Source of the DNA: Sphingobacteriales bacterium
Lineage (GTDB): Bacteria > Bacteroidota > Bacteroidia > Chitinophagales > Chitinophagaceae
DNA length: 39,811 nt
Reading direction: 5' to 3'
Assembly: GCA_016185185.1 (NCBI GenBank)
Contig: JACPOD010000056.1
Coordinates: forward strand, 1 to 39,811
Shown: positions 22,473 through 29,819 of the stretch, piece by piece
Layout of the letters: each line of letters begins with the position of its first letter
Numbering within the stretch: position 1 is the stretch's first letter
The notes under the pieces: model-generated
Database searches by the model: none
The model's input: only the letters and a program-made list of their open reading frames with translations
Told to the model about the DNA's origin: nothing
Made by a program: the position numbers and the translations under genes

Positions 22473-22498
22473 TTTAATGCTTTTTTCGGTTCACCCTT

Positions 22499-22591
22499 GA
22501 GGCGGCTCCGCTCAGGCGGGCACTTGTTGAGCCTCTTCAGGACAATAAATTTGTTTGCGTCCGCCCGAATGTTACCATTCGTAACGGGCGG
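22499..22591 (-). promoter_or_regulatory. Structured leader of rpmI-rplT
   Basis: Several competing pairings are visible. Near the 5' end, GAATG-GUAA-CATTC (GNRA-like loop) competes with GTTAC-CATTC-GTAAC. GGCGG at 22561-22565 (minus sense) can pair with either of two CCGCC copies (22501-22505 and 22515-22519). GAGGC (22499-22503) pairs with GCCTC (22531-22535). Such competition suggests an autoregulatory leader like those known for L20 in other phyla; the match to any named family was not tested. Confidence 0.5.
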
Positions 22592-22592
22592 G

Positions 22593-22600
22593 CAAAGGTA
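22593..22600 (-). promoter_or_regulatory. Bacteroidota -7 promoter box (rpmI-rplT)
   Basis: In minus-strand sense TACCTTTG, exact TAnnTTTG. A start about 6 bases beyond it would place the hairpins of the leader at the very 5' end of the mRNA. Confidence 0.5.
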
Positions 22601-22655
22601 AGGCCCAACAGGCAAAGTGCCAAAGTAATGAGGAACTAATTTTGGATTCTTATCT

Positions 22656-24056
22656 CTATCCGAAAAACAAATAAGCCAGCAAAATGGAGGTTATTATTCC
22701 CACCAAATCTGCCAGCAGCATAGCTCCTGCCACATAACGGGTGTCTTTTACACTCACTGCTCCAAAATAAACTGCTATCACATAAAAAGTGGTATCGCTG
22801 GATCCCTGCAAAACTCCAGAGAGCTTACCGGCAAAAGAATCAGGTCCAAAGTTTTTCATCGTATCAATCATCATTCCCCTGGCACCACTGCCGCTTAATG
22901 GCTTGATTAAGGCTGTTGGCAATCCATCCACAAACCTGGTATCAGCACCCATAGCCATGAATAAATTTTTTATCCCCTCAATAATAAAATCAAAAGTGCC
23001 GCTGGTACGCAGCATGCTGATTGCAACAAGCATACCAACGATGTAAGGAATAATTTTTACCGCTACTTCAAAGCCTCCCTTCGCCCCTTCAATAAAAGAA
23101 TCAAATATATTTATCTTTTTATACAACGCACCAATCACTATTAATAAAAAGATGAGCAGTATCAAACCATTGCTCACTATTTTTGAAAAGTTCTGAACTC
23201 CCTCTGCATTTAAAGTTCGCAGGAATAAAACAATGGAAGCAATTACGGCAGATAAACCCAGCACCCACATTAAAATTACCGGCTGAAATAAATTGATCTT
23301 TTGCTTGAAGGAAACGATGATCAATGCTGCGATTGTTGCTGCAAATGTGGCAATCATACAAGGGATAAAAATATCTGTTGGGTTAGATGCTTTTAAGGAG
23401 GATCGAATGGCGATGATGGTTACGGGAATTAACGTAAGACCTGATGCATGTAAACATAAAAACATCAGTTGTGCATTGGAAGCCCTGTCTTTATTGGGAT
23501 TAAGTTCCTGTAAACTTTCCATTGCTTTAATTCCAAAGGGTGTAGCTGCATTATCCAAATTAAGCAGGTTAGCGGAGAAGTTTAATATCATATGGCCAAA
23601 TGCAGGATGGCCTTTTGGCACTTCGGGAAATATCCTGGAAAAAAATGGCGCAATAATTTTTGATAAAAATTGTATACCACCTGCTTTTTCAGCAATACTT
23701 AAAAAGCCCATGAACAAAGCCATTACTCCTATCAGCCCGATACAAATATTAACGGCATCTTTACAGGTTTCTAAAATTCCATTGGCACTTTGTTCTTTAC
23801 AAACAATAAACTTTCCGCTATCAACTTTAATATATTTATCCTCTCCGTTCTTTGCTTCTTTACTGGTGAGTAATTGTGTAGCAATGGCCGTTGGAATAGC
23901 AGCACTGTCAATCGCTTTCGTATTAGTAGTATCACCTGTTTTACCTACCACCATTTTATTAAACACCATCTTGCTTTCGCTGCTCACCATATATTTGAAA
24001 CCAGCCACTACAATGGCAATGATGATAAATGCACTCCATATCCTGCTTAAAGCCAT
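22656..24056 (-). CDS. Fused SpmA/SpmB-type membrane protein with two nucleoside-recognition (Gate) domains
   Basis: A 466-residue membrane protein joining two Gate domains that are separate proteins (SpmA and SpmB) in spore formers. First half: NICIGLIGVMALFMGFLSIA through HMILNFSANLLNLDNAATPF. Second half: VKIIPYIVGMLVAISMLRTS and LIKPLSGSGARGMMIDTM, ending in VAGAMLLADLVGIITSILLA. A soluble insert of about 60 residues lies between the first helix and the first Gate domain (around residues 28-85). The transported or sensed compound is unknown; these proteins occur in non-sporulating Bacteroidota too. It stands alone, divergent from ychF. Confidence 0.9.
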   Translation of the reverse strand: MALSRIWSAFIIIAIVVAGFKYMVSSESKMVFNKMVVGKTGDTTNTKAIDSAAIPTAIATQLLTSKEAKNGEDKYIKVDSGKFIVCKEQSANGILETCKDAVNICIGLIGVMALFMGFLSIAEKAGGIQFLSKIIAPFFSRIFPEVPKGHPAFGHMILNFSANLLNLDNAATPFGIKAMESLQELNPNKDRASNAQLMFLCLHASGLTLIPVTIIAIRSSLKASNPTDIFIPCMIATFAATIAALIIVSFKQKINLFQPVILMWVLGLSAVIASIVLFLRTLNAEGVQNFSKIVSNGLILLIFLLIVIGALYKKINIFDSFIEGAKGGFEVAVKIIPYIVGMLVAISMLRTSGTFDFIIEGIKNLFMAMGADTRFVDGLPTALIKPLSGSGARGMMIDTMKNFGPDSFAGKLSGVLQGSSDTTFYVIAVYFGAVSVKDTRYVAGAMLLADLVGIITSILLAYLFFG

Positions 24057-24136
24057 AGAAAGTTCTGAGTTTTAGGTTGTAAGTTATGAGTTGAAGATAG
24101 TTGTTTCATTTCAAAAACCATGAAGCTTCAAACCCT

Positions 24137-24144
24137 TATCTTTG
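24137..24144 (+). promoter_or_regulatory. Bacteroidota -7 promoter box (ychF)
   Basis: TATCTTTG, exact TAnnTTTG, followed by CGGCC. It implies a leader of about 115 bases containing the dispersed repeat. Confidence 0.45.
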
Positions 24145-24172
24145 CGGCCGAAAAAAACAGCTATGAGCATAT

Positions 24173-24226
24173 AGCTACGAGCCACGAGTTTATCTTCTCG
24201 CAGCTCACGGCTCAGAACTCGCAGCT
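24173..24226 (+). repeat. Dispersed repeat, copy 2 (ychF leader)
   Basis: AGCTACGAGCCACGAG (24173-24188) and AGAACTCGCAGCT (24214-24226), the same two blocks as copy 1, here separated by 25 bases that add another CTCGCAGCTC unit. This copy lies in the probable 5' UTR of ychF. Confidence 0.75.
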
Positions 24227-24266
24227 AAAAAATCATACATCAGACATCCTAAATCAGACATCACAC

Positions 24267-25367
24267 ATGGGTTTACAAGCAGGTATTGTAGGGTTACCAA
24301 ACGTAGGAAAGTCAACTTTATTTAATGCAGTGAGCAATAGTGCCAAGGCACAGGCAAGCAATTATCGTTTCTGTACTATTGATCCCAATGTAGGTTTGGT
24401 GGATGTACCAGACCCACGTTTGAACAAACTGGCCGAACTGGTAAAACCTAACCGTATCGTTCCTACCCAGATTGAAATTGTGGATATAGCTGGTTTGGTA
24501 AGGGGCGCCAGCAAAGGAGAAGGATTAGGAAATAAGTTTCTTGCCAACATCCGTGAAGTGGATGCAATTGTGCATGTGATTCGTTGTTTTGAAGATGAGA
24601 ATATTTTAAGAGATGAAGGTGCTATCAATCCTGTTGGTGATAAAGATATTATTGACACCGAACTCCAGTTGAAAGATTTAGAAAGTGTAGAGAAAAAATT
24701 ACAACGTACAGAAAAATTACTCCGTACCGCAGATGTAAAGGTTAAAGCTGAATATGAGGTGCTGAAAAAATGTTACGAACATTTGGAAAAAGGAAAGAAC
24801 ATCCGTGAATTGGATTTAAGCAAAGAAGATAAAACAGCCATAGCCGATTTATTTTTATTAACCGATAAACCGGTATTATATGTTGCCAATGTAGATGAAC
24901 CCGCTATGCATACTGGCAACAAATATTCTGATGCATTAAAAGCAGCGGTGGCTGCTGAAAATGCTCAGGTAATTGTAATGAATAATTCCATTGAACAGCA
25001 AATTGCAGAAATAGAGAATGATGAAGACAGGCAAATGTTTATGGAAGAATATAAGATGACAGAACCTGCGTTGGATAAGTTAATTCATGCTGCTTATAAA
25101 TTACTCAACCTGCAAACTTACTTCACCGCCGGTGTACAGGAAGTAAGAGCATGGACCATTCACCAGGGATGGAAAGCTCCGCAAGCTGCCAGTGTTATTC
25201 ATACTGATTTTGAAAAAGGATTTATTAAAGCTGAAGTGATTGGTTATAATGATTTCATTCAGTATGGTTCAGAAGCAGCTTGCCGTGAAGTAGGTAAGCT
25301 GAGAATTGAGGGAAAAGAATATGTGGTGAAGGATGGGGATGTGATGCACTTTAGGTTTAATGTGTAA
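24267..25367 (+). CDS. ychF: Redox-regulated ATPase YchF (OBG family)
   Basis: 366 residues. The P-loop GLPNVGKST is near residue 10, the G3-like DIAGLVRGASKGEGLGNKF follows, and the G4 position reads ANVDE in place of NKxD, the YchF hallmark that favours ATP. A coiled helical middle and a C-terminal TGS-like domain (YFTAGVQEVRAWTIHQGWKA, then EGKEYVVKDGDVMHFRF) complete the layout. YchF binds ribosomes and is linked to oxidative stress. The frame is open to 24120, but the extra 49 residues come from the repeat-rich leader; ATG 24267 gives the family length. Confidence 0.97.
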   Translation: MGLQAGIVGLPNVGKSTLFNAVSNSAKAQASNYRFCTIDPNVGLVDVPDPRLNKLAELVKPNRIVPTQIEIVDIAGLVRGASKGEGLGNKFLANIREVDAIVHVIRCFEDENILRDEGAINPVGDKDIIDTELQLKDLESVEKKLQRTEKLLRTADVKVKAEYEVLKKCYEHLEKGKNIRELDLSKEDKTAIADLFLLTDKPVLYVANVDEPAMHTGNKYSDALKAAVAAENAQVIVMNNSIEQQIAEIENDEDRQMFMEEYKMTEPALDKLIHAAYKLLNLQTYFTAGVQEVRAWTIHQGWKAPQAASVIHTDFEKGFIKAEVIGYNDFIQYGSEAACREVGKLRIEGKEYVVKDGDVMHFRFNV

Positions 25368-25383
25368 TATTGGAATAAAGCAA

Positions 25384-25432
25384 AAGTCAAAATTCAAAAG
25401 AAAAAATATTCCTGCCTTTTGAATTTTGACTT
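25384..25432. terminator. Perfect 17-bp inverted repeat between convergent genes
   Basis: AAGTCAAAATTCAAAAG (25384-25400) and its exact complement (25416-25432) flank a 15-base loop. The stem is almost all A/T, unusual for a terminator, but its position between the ychF and L,D-transpeptidase stops suits one. Its words recur nearby (TTTTGAATTAATT). Confidence 0.65.
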
Positions 25433-25451
25433 ATTAATTTTGAATTAATTA

Positions 25452-26603
25452 TTAATCTTCTTCAGGCCGCTCCACCGTTAAACTCTGCACCAGCTTGGAT
25501 ACAACGGGTTGTCCATCTTTCATGGCAGGAGTCCATTTACATTCTTTTAAAAAATGATCAATCACTTTTTCATTGATCTTTTTCATACCACCCTGCACTA
25601 CTTCGGCATAAATGGTATTTCCTTCCTTATCTACTACGAATTCGAGTTTTAAATAAACTTTCTGTATGCCATATGGTAACAGTGGAATCATTTCTTTGAT
25701 GAGTTTATTTAAAAACAGGTTAAAAGCAGGGGTACCTGTTTTATACATCGGCAGCCGGTCGGCATTATCTACTACACCAAATTCTGTTGCCAGGTCTCTT
25801 CGTACCATGGCAGGTGCATCAGGATAGAAATTATCTTTCGCCTCCGGAGCATCTACAATATAATCTCCTTTATTATCGAATAATACCAATGGCAATTGGT
25901 GTTTATCTTCAAAATAATAAAAAGCATTTTTTAATTGACTAACCATGGAAGCATAGTTAGAAGTAGCTGTATATTTTTTCAGGTAGTCAAAACTTTTCTT
26001 AACCCGGAAATTAACAGGAAATACATGCACGGGTATAAAATCCTGTCCCTGGGCTTTGGAGGCAGCTGCCATAACATAAACTTCCTCAATCATATCATCC
26101 ATCAATGGTATGCAACCAATACTTACACAACTACCATGTATATAAATATCACCACCGGGTCTGCTGGCATCGGCTAAAACCCGATCCGATGGATTGGGAT
26201 AATTTAATCCCAGCGCCATGTGATAATTGCTATTGGGATTAAACTCATTGATATAATAGAAACCTTCTGGCACCTGCTTATCCCCTTCTTTACGTTTGGG
26301 ACCAATTGTACCGGAAGTCAAACAAACTTTGTAATTCTTGAATAATTTAAAAGGCTCGTTCCAGTCGTTCTTTACCCAAAGCTCCAGTTGCTTGTCATAT
26401 TTAAACGAGCGGATGTATAAGTATTTGGCAGGCCATTTCAAACCCCGTTCGGCAAACTGTTTTTGTAATGTATCTTCCAGTTTGCCACGTATATTTTCTG
26501 TTTTAGCACCAAACAATTGCAAATTCACCGTACTTGTTTGAGCCGATGCATTATTGGTAAGAAAGGAGCCTATCACCACTGCTAAACAAATCTTTCTTAT
26601 CAT
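25452..26603 (-). CDS. L,D-transpeptidase (YkuD) with a TonB-like C-terminal domain
   Basis: 383 residues. A signal peptide (VVIGSFLTNNASAQ) is followed by a YkuD catalytic domain with HGSCVSIGCIPL: His156 and Cys164 are the catalytic pair. This class links meso-DAP residues in peptidoglycan or attaches lipoproteins. After a linker, the C-terminal about 85 residues (VYLKLEFVVDKEGNTIYAEV, then VIDHFLKECKWTPAMKDGQP) match the TonB C-terminal fold. No membrane anchor precedes that domain, so it is not a classic TonB. The gene stands alone. The catalytic role is well supported; what the TonB-like part does is unknown. Confidence 0.85.
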   Translation of the reverse strand: MIRKICLAVVIGSFLTNNASAQTSTVNLQLFGAKTENIRGKLEDTLQKQFAERGLKWPAKYLYIRSFKYDKQLELWVKNDWNEPFKLFKNYKVCLTSGTIGPKRKEGDKQVPEGFYYINEFNPNSNYHMALGLNYPNPSDRVLADASRPGGDIYIHGSCVSIGCIPLMDDMIEEVYVMAAASKAQGQDFIPVHVFPVNFRVKKSFDYLKKYTATSNYASMVSQLKNAFYYFEDKHQLPLVLFDNKGDYIVDAPEAKDNFYPDAPAMVRRDLATEFGVVDNADRLPMYKTGTPAFNLFLNKLIKEMIPLLPYGIQKVYLKLEFVVDKEGNTIYAEVVQGGMKKINEKVIDHFLKECKWTPAMKDGQPVVSKLVQSLTVERPEED

Positions 26604-26650
26604 AGAGGATTCCTGGGTTTTATATAGAACGAATTTAATGCGTTTGTATT

Positions 26651-27787
26651 TTACAAATTACCTCTTTCTCCCTGCTCCCGTTCAATCGCCTCAAACAATG
26701 CTTTGAAATTACCCTTACCAAAACTCTTCGCACCTTTCCGTTGTATGATCTCGAAAAACAACGTGGGCCTGTCTTCCACCGGTTTGCTGAACAATTGGAG
26801 CAAATAACCTTCATCATCACGGTCAACTAATATGCCTAACTCTTTCAATGGTTCCAAATCTTCATCAATATGTCCTACTCTCTCTAATAAATCGTCATAA
26901 TACGTATTGGGTACCCGTAAAAATTCCACACCTCGGTTTCTTAATTCAGTTACGGTTGTTACGATGTCGCTGGTCGCTAAAGCCACATGCTGACAACCTT
27001 CGCCATCATAAAATTCGAGATATTCTTCCACTTGTGATTTCTTTTTCCCTTCTGCCGGCTCGTTTATCGGAAATTTAACATATCCATTTCCATTGCTCAT
27101 CACTTTACTCATCAGCGCTGAATATTCCGTAGAAATATCTTTGTCATCAAATGATAATATATTCCGAAAACCCATCACCTCTTCATAAAATTTTACCCAT
27201 GGGTTCATCTGGTTCCATCCAACATTTCCCACGCAGTGATCAACGTACAATAAACCAGTTGATGATGGTTTATAATAAGGATTCTCCCATTTACGGTAGC
27301 CGGGCATAAATGCTCCATTATAATTTTTTCTTTCCACAAACAAATGCACTGTGTCTCCATAAGTATGGATGCCACTCAACACCACTTCACCATCATTATC
27401 TTTTAATGTTTGTGGTTGCAGGTAAGATTTAGCTCCCCGCTTTGTTGTTTCATTCCAGGCACTCGTTGCATCATCTACTTTTAATGCCAGCACTTTTACA
27501 CCATCGCCATGTTTATAAATATGGTCGGCTATTTCATTACCTGCTCTTAATGGTGTGGTTAATACAAAAGTGAGTTTGTTTTGACGAACCGCATAACTGG
27601 CCCTGTCTTTCACACCAGTTTCCGGACCAGCATAAGCCAAAGCCTGGAAGCCAAAAGCACTCATATAATAATGAGCAGCCTGTTTAGCATTACCCACATA
27701 AAACTCCACATAATCTGTTCCCTGTAGAGGTAGAAAATCCGTATTTGAATTTGCAGATGATTGTGCTGATGTAATGATTGTTTCCAT
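26651..27787 (-). CDS. hppD: 4-Hydroxyphenylpyruvate dioxygenase
   Basis: 378 residues with two vicinal-oxygen-chelate domains. The iron ligands are His in LLYVDHCVGNVG, His in GCQHVALATSD, and Glu in TLFFEIIQRKG, all intact, with the C-terminal FGKGNFKALFEAIEREQ lid helix. It converts 4-hydroxyphenylpyruvate to homogentisate in tyrosine breakdown. No other tyrosine pathway gene is adjacent. A -7 box about 134 bases upstream implies a long leader. Confidence 0.96.
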   Translation of the reverse strand: METIITSAQSSANSNTDFLPLQGTDYVEFYVGNAKQAAHYYMSAFGFQALAYAGPETGVKDRASYAVRQNKLTFVLTTPLRAGNEIADHIYKHGDGVKVLALKVDDATSAWNETTKRGAKSYLQPQTLKDNDGEVVLSGIHTYGDTVHLFVERKNYNGAFMPGYRKWENPYYKPSSTGLLYVDHCVGNVGWNQMNPWVKFYEEVMGFRNILSFDDKDISTEYSALMSKVMSNGNGYVKFPINEPAEGKKKSQVEEYLEFYDGEGCQHVALATSDIVTTVTELRNRGVEFLRVPNTYYDDLLERVGHIDEDLEPLKELGILVDRDDEGYLLQLFSKPVEDRPTLFFEIIQRKGAKSFGKGNFKALFEAIEREQGERGNL

Positions 27788-27920
27788 AAATTGTTTTTAA
27801 GTTTTGAAAATAGATGTGTCAAAACTCAAATTACTCCCATGGCGAGGGTTTCCATCAGCAGGCAAAAAAAACACCTCTGATCATTGAATAATTTATGTGG
27901 ATAGTCTGGGATCATTTATA

Positions 27921-27928
27921 CAAAAATA
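27921..27928 (-). promoter_or_regulatory. Bacteroidota -7 promoter box (hppD)
   Basis: In minus-strand sense TATTTTTG, exact TAnnTTTG, 133 bases before the hppD ATG. This is a long leader for this window; the match could be chance in AT-rich DNA. Confidence 0.3.
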
Positions 27929-27966
27929 ACAAAAACCTTTCGGTAATAACTTAAACTTAAGTGAAT

Positions 27967-27999
27967 AAAAAAAGACCGGACATTATCCGGTCTTTTTTT
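27967..27999. terminator. Bidirectional intrinsic terminator
   Basis: GACCGGA-CATTA-TCCGGTC with a 7-A run before and a 7-T run after. It lies just after the broken outer-membrane gene (ends 28016) and is oriented to end that minus-strand transcript. Confidence 0.92.
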
Positions 28000-28015
28000 A
28001 TTAAGCAGGTACTCG

Positions 28016-28500
28016 TTATTTCTTTTTACCAAAATAGATGCCTAACGCCAGGGTTAAGCTGCTGTTTTTATAAGTATCAGTACTACCATATTCCCTTTTC
28101 AAAATATTGGTTTGTCCAACATTATACCGCCCGGTAACAAATACACCATTTTTAAAATTAAATTCTGCACCAAATATTGTGGCTATTTCCATTTCATTTA
28201 ACTTATTTGTAATGTCTGTAGTTCCTAAAACATTGTAATTTCCGATTCGCTGTTTTTATCACTGGCGCCTAATTGGTTAAAATTTGCTTCAGTTAATATG
28301 GACACAGTTTTGCTGACGTGTACATCCAGCGAAGCACCAAAATGCAATCGCTCCATAGGCCCTATTTTATGTGATTGCTTATTTATATAAGTATAAAGTG
28401 ATGCGTGGTTAACCCCTGCTTTTAATCCAAAATTTGTTTGTGCTGTTATCACTAATGAAAGCATCAGCATGAATGCTGTAAACAATAAAATTTTTCTCAT
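28016..28500 (-). pseudogene. Outer-membrane beta-barrel protein, frameshifted
   Basis: The N-terminal part (28500-28225) is a signal peptide (MRKILLFTAFMLMLSLVITAQ) and barrel start TNFGLKAGVNHASL, stopping at TAG 28225 after SESEITMF. Shifting one frame near 28240 reopens a good barrel sequence: NYNVLGTTDITNKLNEMEIA, then GVFVTGRYNVGQTNILKREY, ending LTLALGIYFGKKK at TAA 28016. The final aromatic-Gly-Lys tail and alternating strands fit porin-like barrels. The joined length, about 155 residues, is shorter than typical for this type (about 180-210), so a central strand may also be deleted. A single base error in the sequence is the main alternative. Confidence 0.8.
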
Positions 28501-28597
28501 AAACAGTTTTTAAAATTGGGGCGAAAATAGGGAAAATTAATTATTCGATTTACATTATTTGACCTGTTTCAAAAATGATATAAACGCTTATCCCGCT

Positions 28598-28605
28598 TAT
28601 ATTTG
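28598..28605 (+). promoter_or_regulatory. Bacteroidota -7 promoter box very close to purK
   Basis: TATATTTG, exact TAnnTTTG, ending only 4 bases before the purK ATG. If used, transcription would begin at or next to the start codon (leaderless mRNA). Confidence 0.4.
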
Positions 28606-28609
28606 TGCC

Positions 28610-29743
28610 ATGAAAAAAACTGGTATTCTGGGCGGTGGTCAATTAGGAAGAATGTTATTGCAGGCGGCTGCTAATTACCCGGTACAAACCTTTGTGCTGG
28701 AAAATGATCCTGATTGCCCGGCAGCGCATCTATGCCATCAGTTTGTAAAAGGCGATATCAGGAATTTTGAAGATGTATATAATTTTGGTAAAGGCCTTGA
28801 TGCAATTACAATTGAAATCGAATCAGTTAATATAGAAGCACTTGAAAAACTGGAATCAGAAGGCGTAAAAATATTTCCCAACCCCACTGTTATCAAAACA
28901 ATTAATAATAAAGTCCTGCAAAAACAATTCTACAAAGAGAATGAAATTCCTACATCTGATTTTATTGTTACACAAACACTCGATGAGTTAAAAGAACACA
29001 TTGGCTATTTACCCGCTGTACATAAAATTGGATTGGGTGGCTATGATGGGCGGGGAGTACAGATCATAAAAACTACAGCAGATATTGAAAAAGGATTTGA
29101 TGCTCCCAGTGTTTTGGAAAAGATGGTAACCATTAAAAAAGAAATTGCACAAATCGTTGCCATAAATGAAAAAGGAGAAACTGCATTATACCCGCCGGTG
29201 GATATGGTTTTTAACCCGGATTTAAATTTATTGGACTACCAGGTTAGTCCGGCAGATTTACCAGAAAAAATACTTTGGAAAGTTGAAGCCATTTCTATCG
29301 CAGTAGTAAAAAATTTAAGAAGCCCGGGCATTTTTGCCGTAGAATTATTTGTAGATGATAAAGGAGATGTTTATGTGAATGAAACTGCCCCACGTGTTCA
29401 TAACAGCGGACATCATACGATTGAAGCAAATTACTCATCCCAGTTTGATATGCTGTGGAGGATAATACTAAATTATCCATTGGGAAATACGGAACATATA
29501 ATTCCGGCCGCAATCGTTAACCTGCTCGGCGCCGATAATTATAATGGTGATGCCACGTATGAAGGTTTAAATGATGTATTGCAGCTGGACAATGTTTTTG
29601 TTCATATTTATGGGAAAAAACAAACAAAGCCCGGACGTAAGATGGGCCATGTAACCATTCTCAGCAGCGATAAACAAGAACTTATTCACCAGGCAAACCG
29701 GATAAAGAACACACTGAAGGTGGTTTCGGACATAAATCAATAA
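28610..29743 (+). CDS. purK: 5-(Carboxyamino)imidazole ribonucleotide synthase
   Basis: 377 residues starting MKKTGILGGGQLGRMLLQAA, the PurK N-terminal nucleotide loop. The ATP-grasp core is seen in VHKIGLGGYDGRGVQI and in NETAPRVHNSGHHTIEANYS, the family signature. It uses ATP and bicarbonate to carboxylate AIR to N5-CAIR in purine synthesis. The product is used by PurE, encoded at 35285; the two are separated by an RND efflux system. The frame is open to 28559, but the added 17 residues do not fit. Confidence 0.97.
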   Translation: MKKTGILGGGQLGRMLLQAAANYPVQTFVLENDPDCPAAHLCHQFVKGDIRNFEDVYNFGKGLDAITIEIESVNIEALEKLESEGVKIFPNPTVIKTINNKVLQKQFYKENEIPTSDFIVTQTLDELKEHIGYLPAVHKIGLGGYDGRGVQIIKTTADIEKGFDAPSVLEKMVTIKKEIAQIVAINEKGETALYPPVDMVFNPDLNLLDYQVSPADLPEKILWKVEAISIAVVKNLRSPGIFAVELFVDDKGDVYVNETAPRVHNSGHHTIEANYSSQFDMLWRIILNYPLGNTEHIIPAAIVNLLGADNYNGDATYEGLNDVLQLDNVFVHIYGKKQTKPGRKMGHVTILSSDKQELIHQANRIKNTLKVVSDINQ

Positions 29744-29762
29744 GAGAAATTGTTATGAAAGG

Positions 29763-29770
29763 TAATTTTG
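29763..29770 (+). promoter_or_regulatory. Bacteroidota -7 promoter box (RND operon)
   Basis: TAATTTTG, exact TAnnTTTG, 20 bases after the purK stop and 50 before the adaptor ATG, so the efflux genes may have their own promoter. Confidence 0.4.
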
Positions 29771-29819
29771 ATTAAACCTGAATCACCTAATTTTATAGCT
29801 TCAATTTATTAATTATAAC

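Noticed and set aside
28225-28500. 91-residue ORF as an intact small exported protein
   Set aside because: The barrel sequence continues in another frame to 28016 with a proper barrel end, so it is a fragment of a broken gene.
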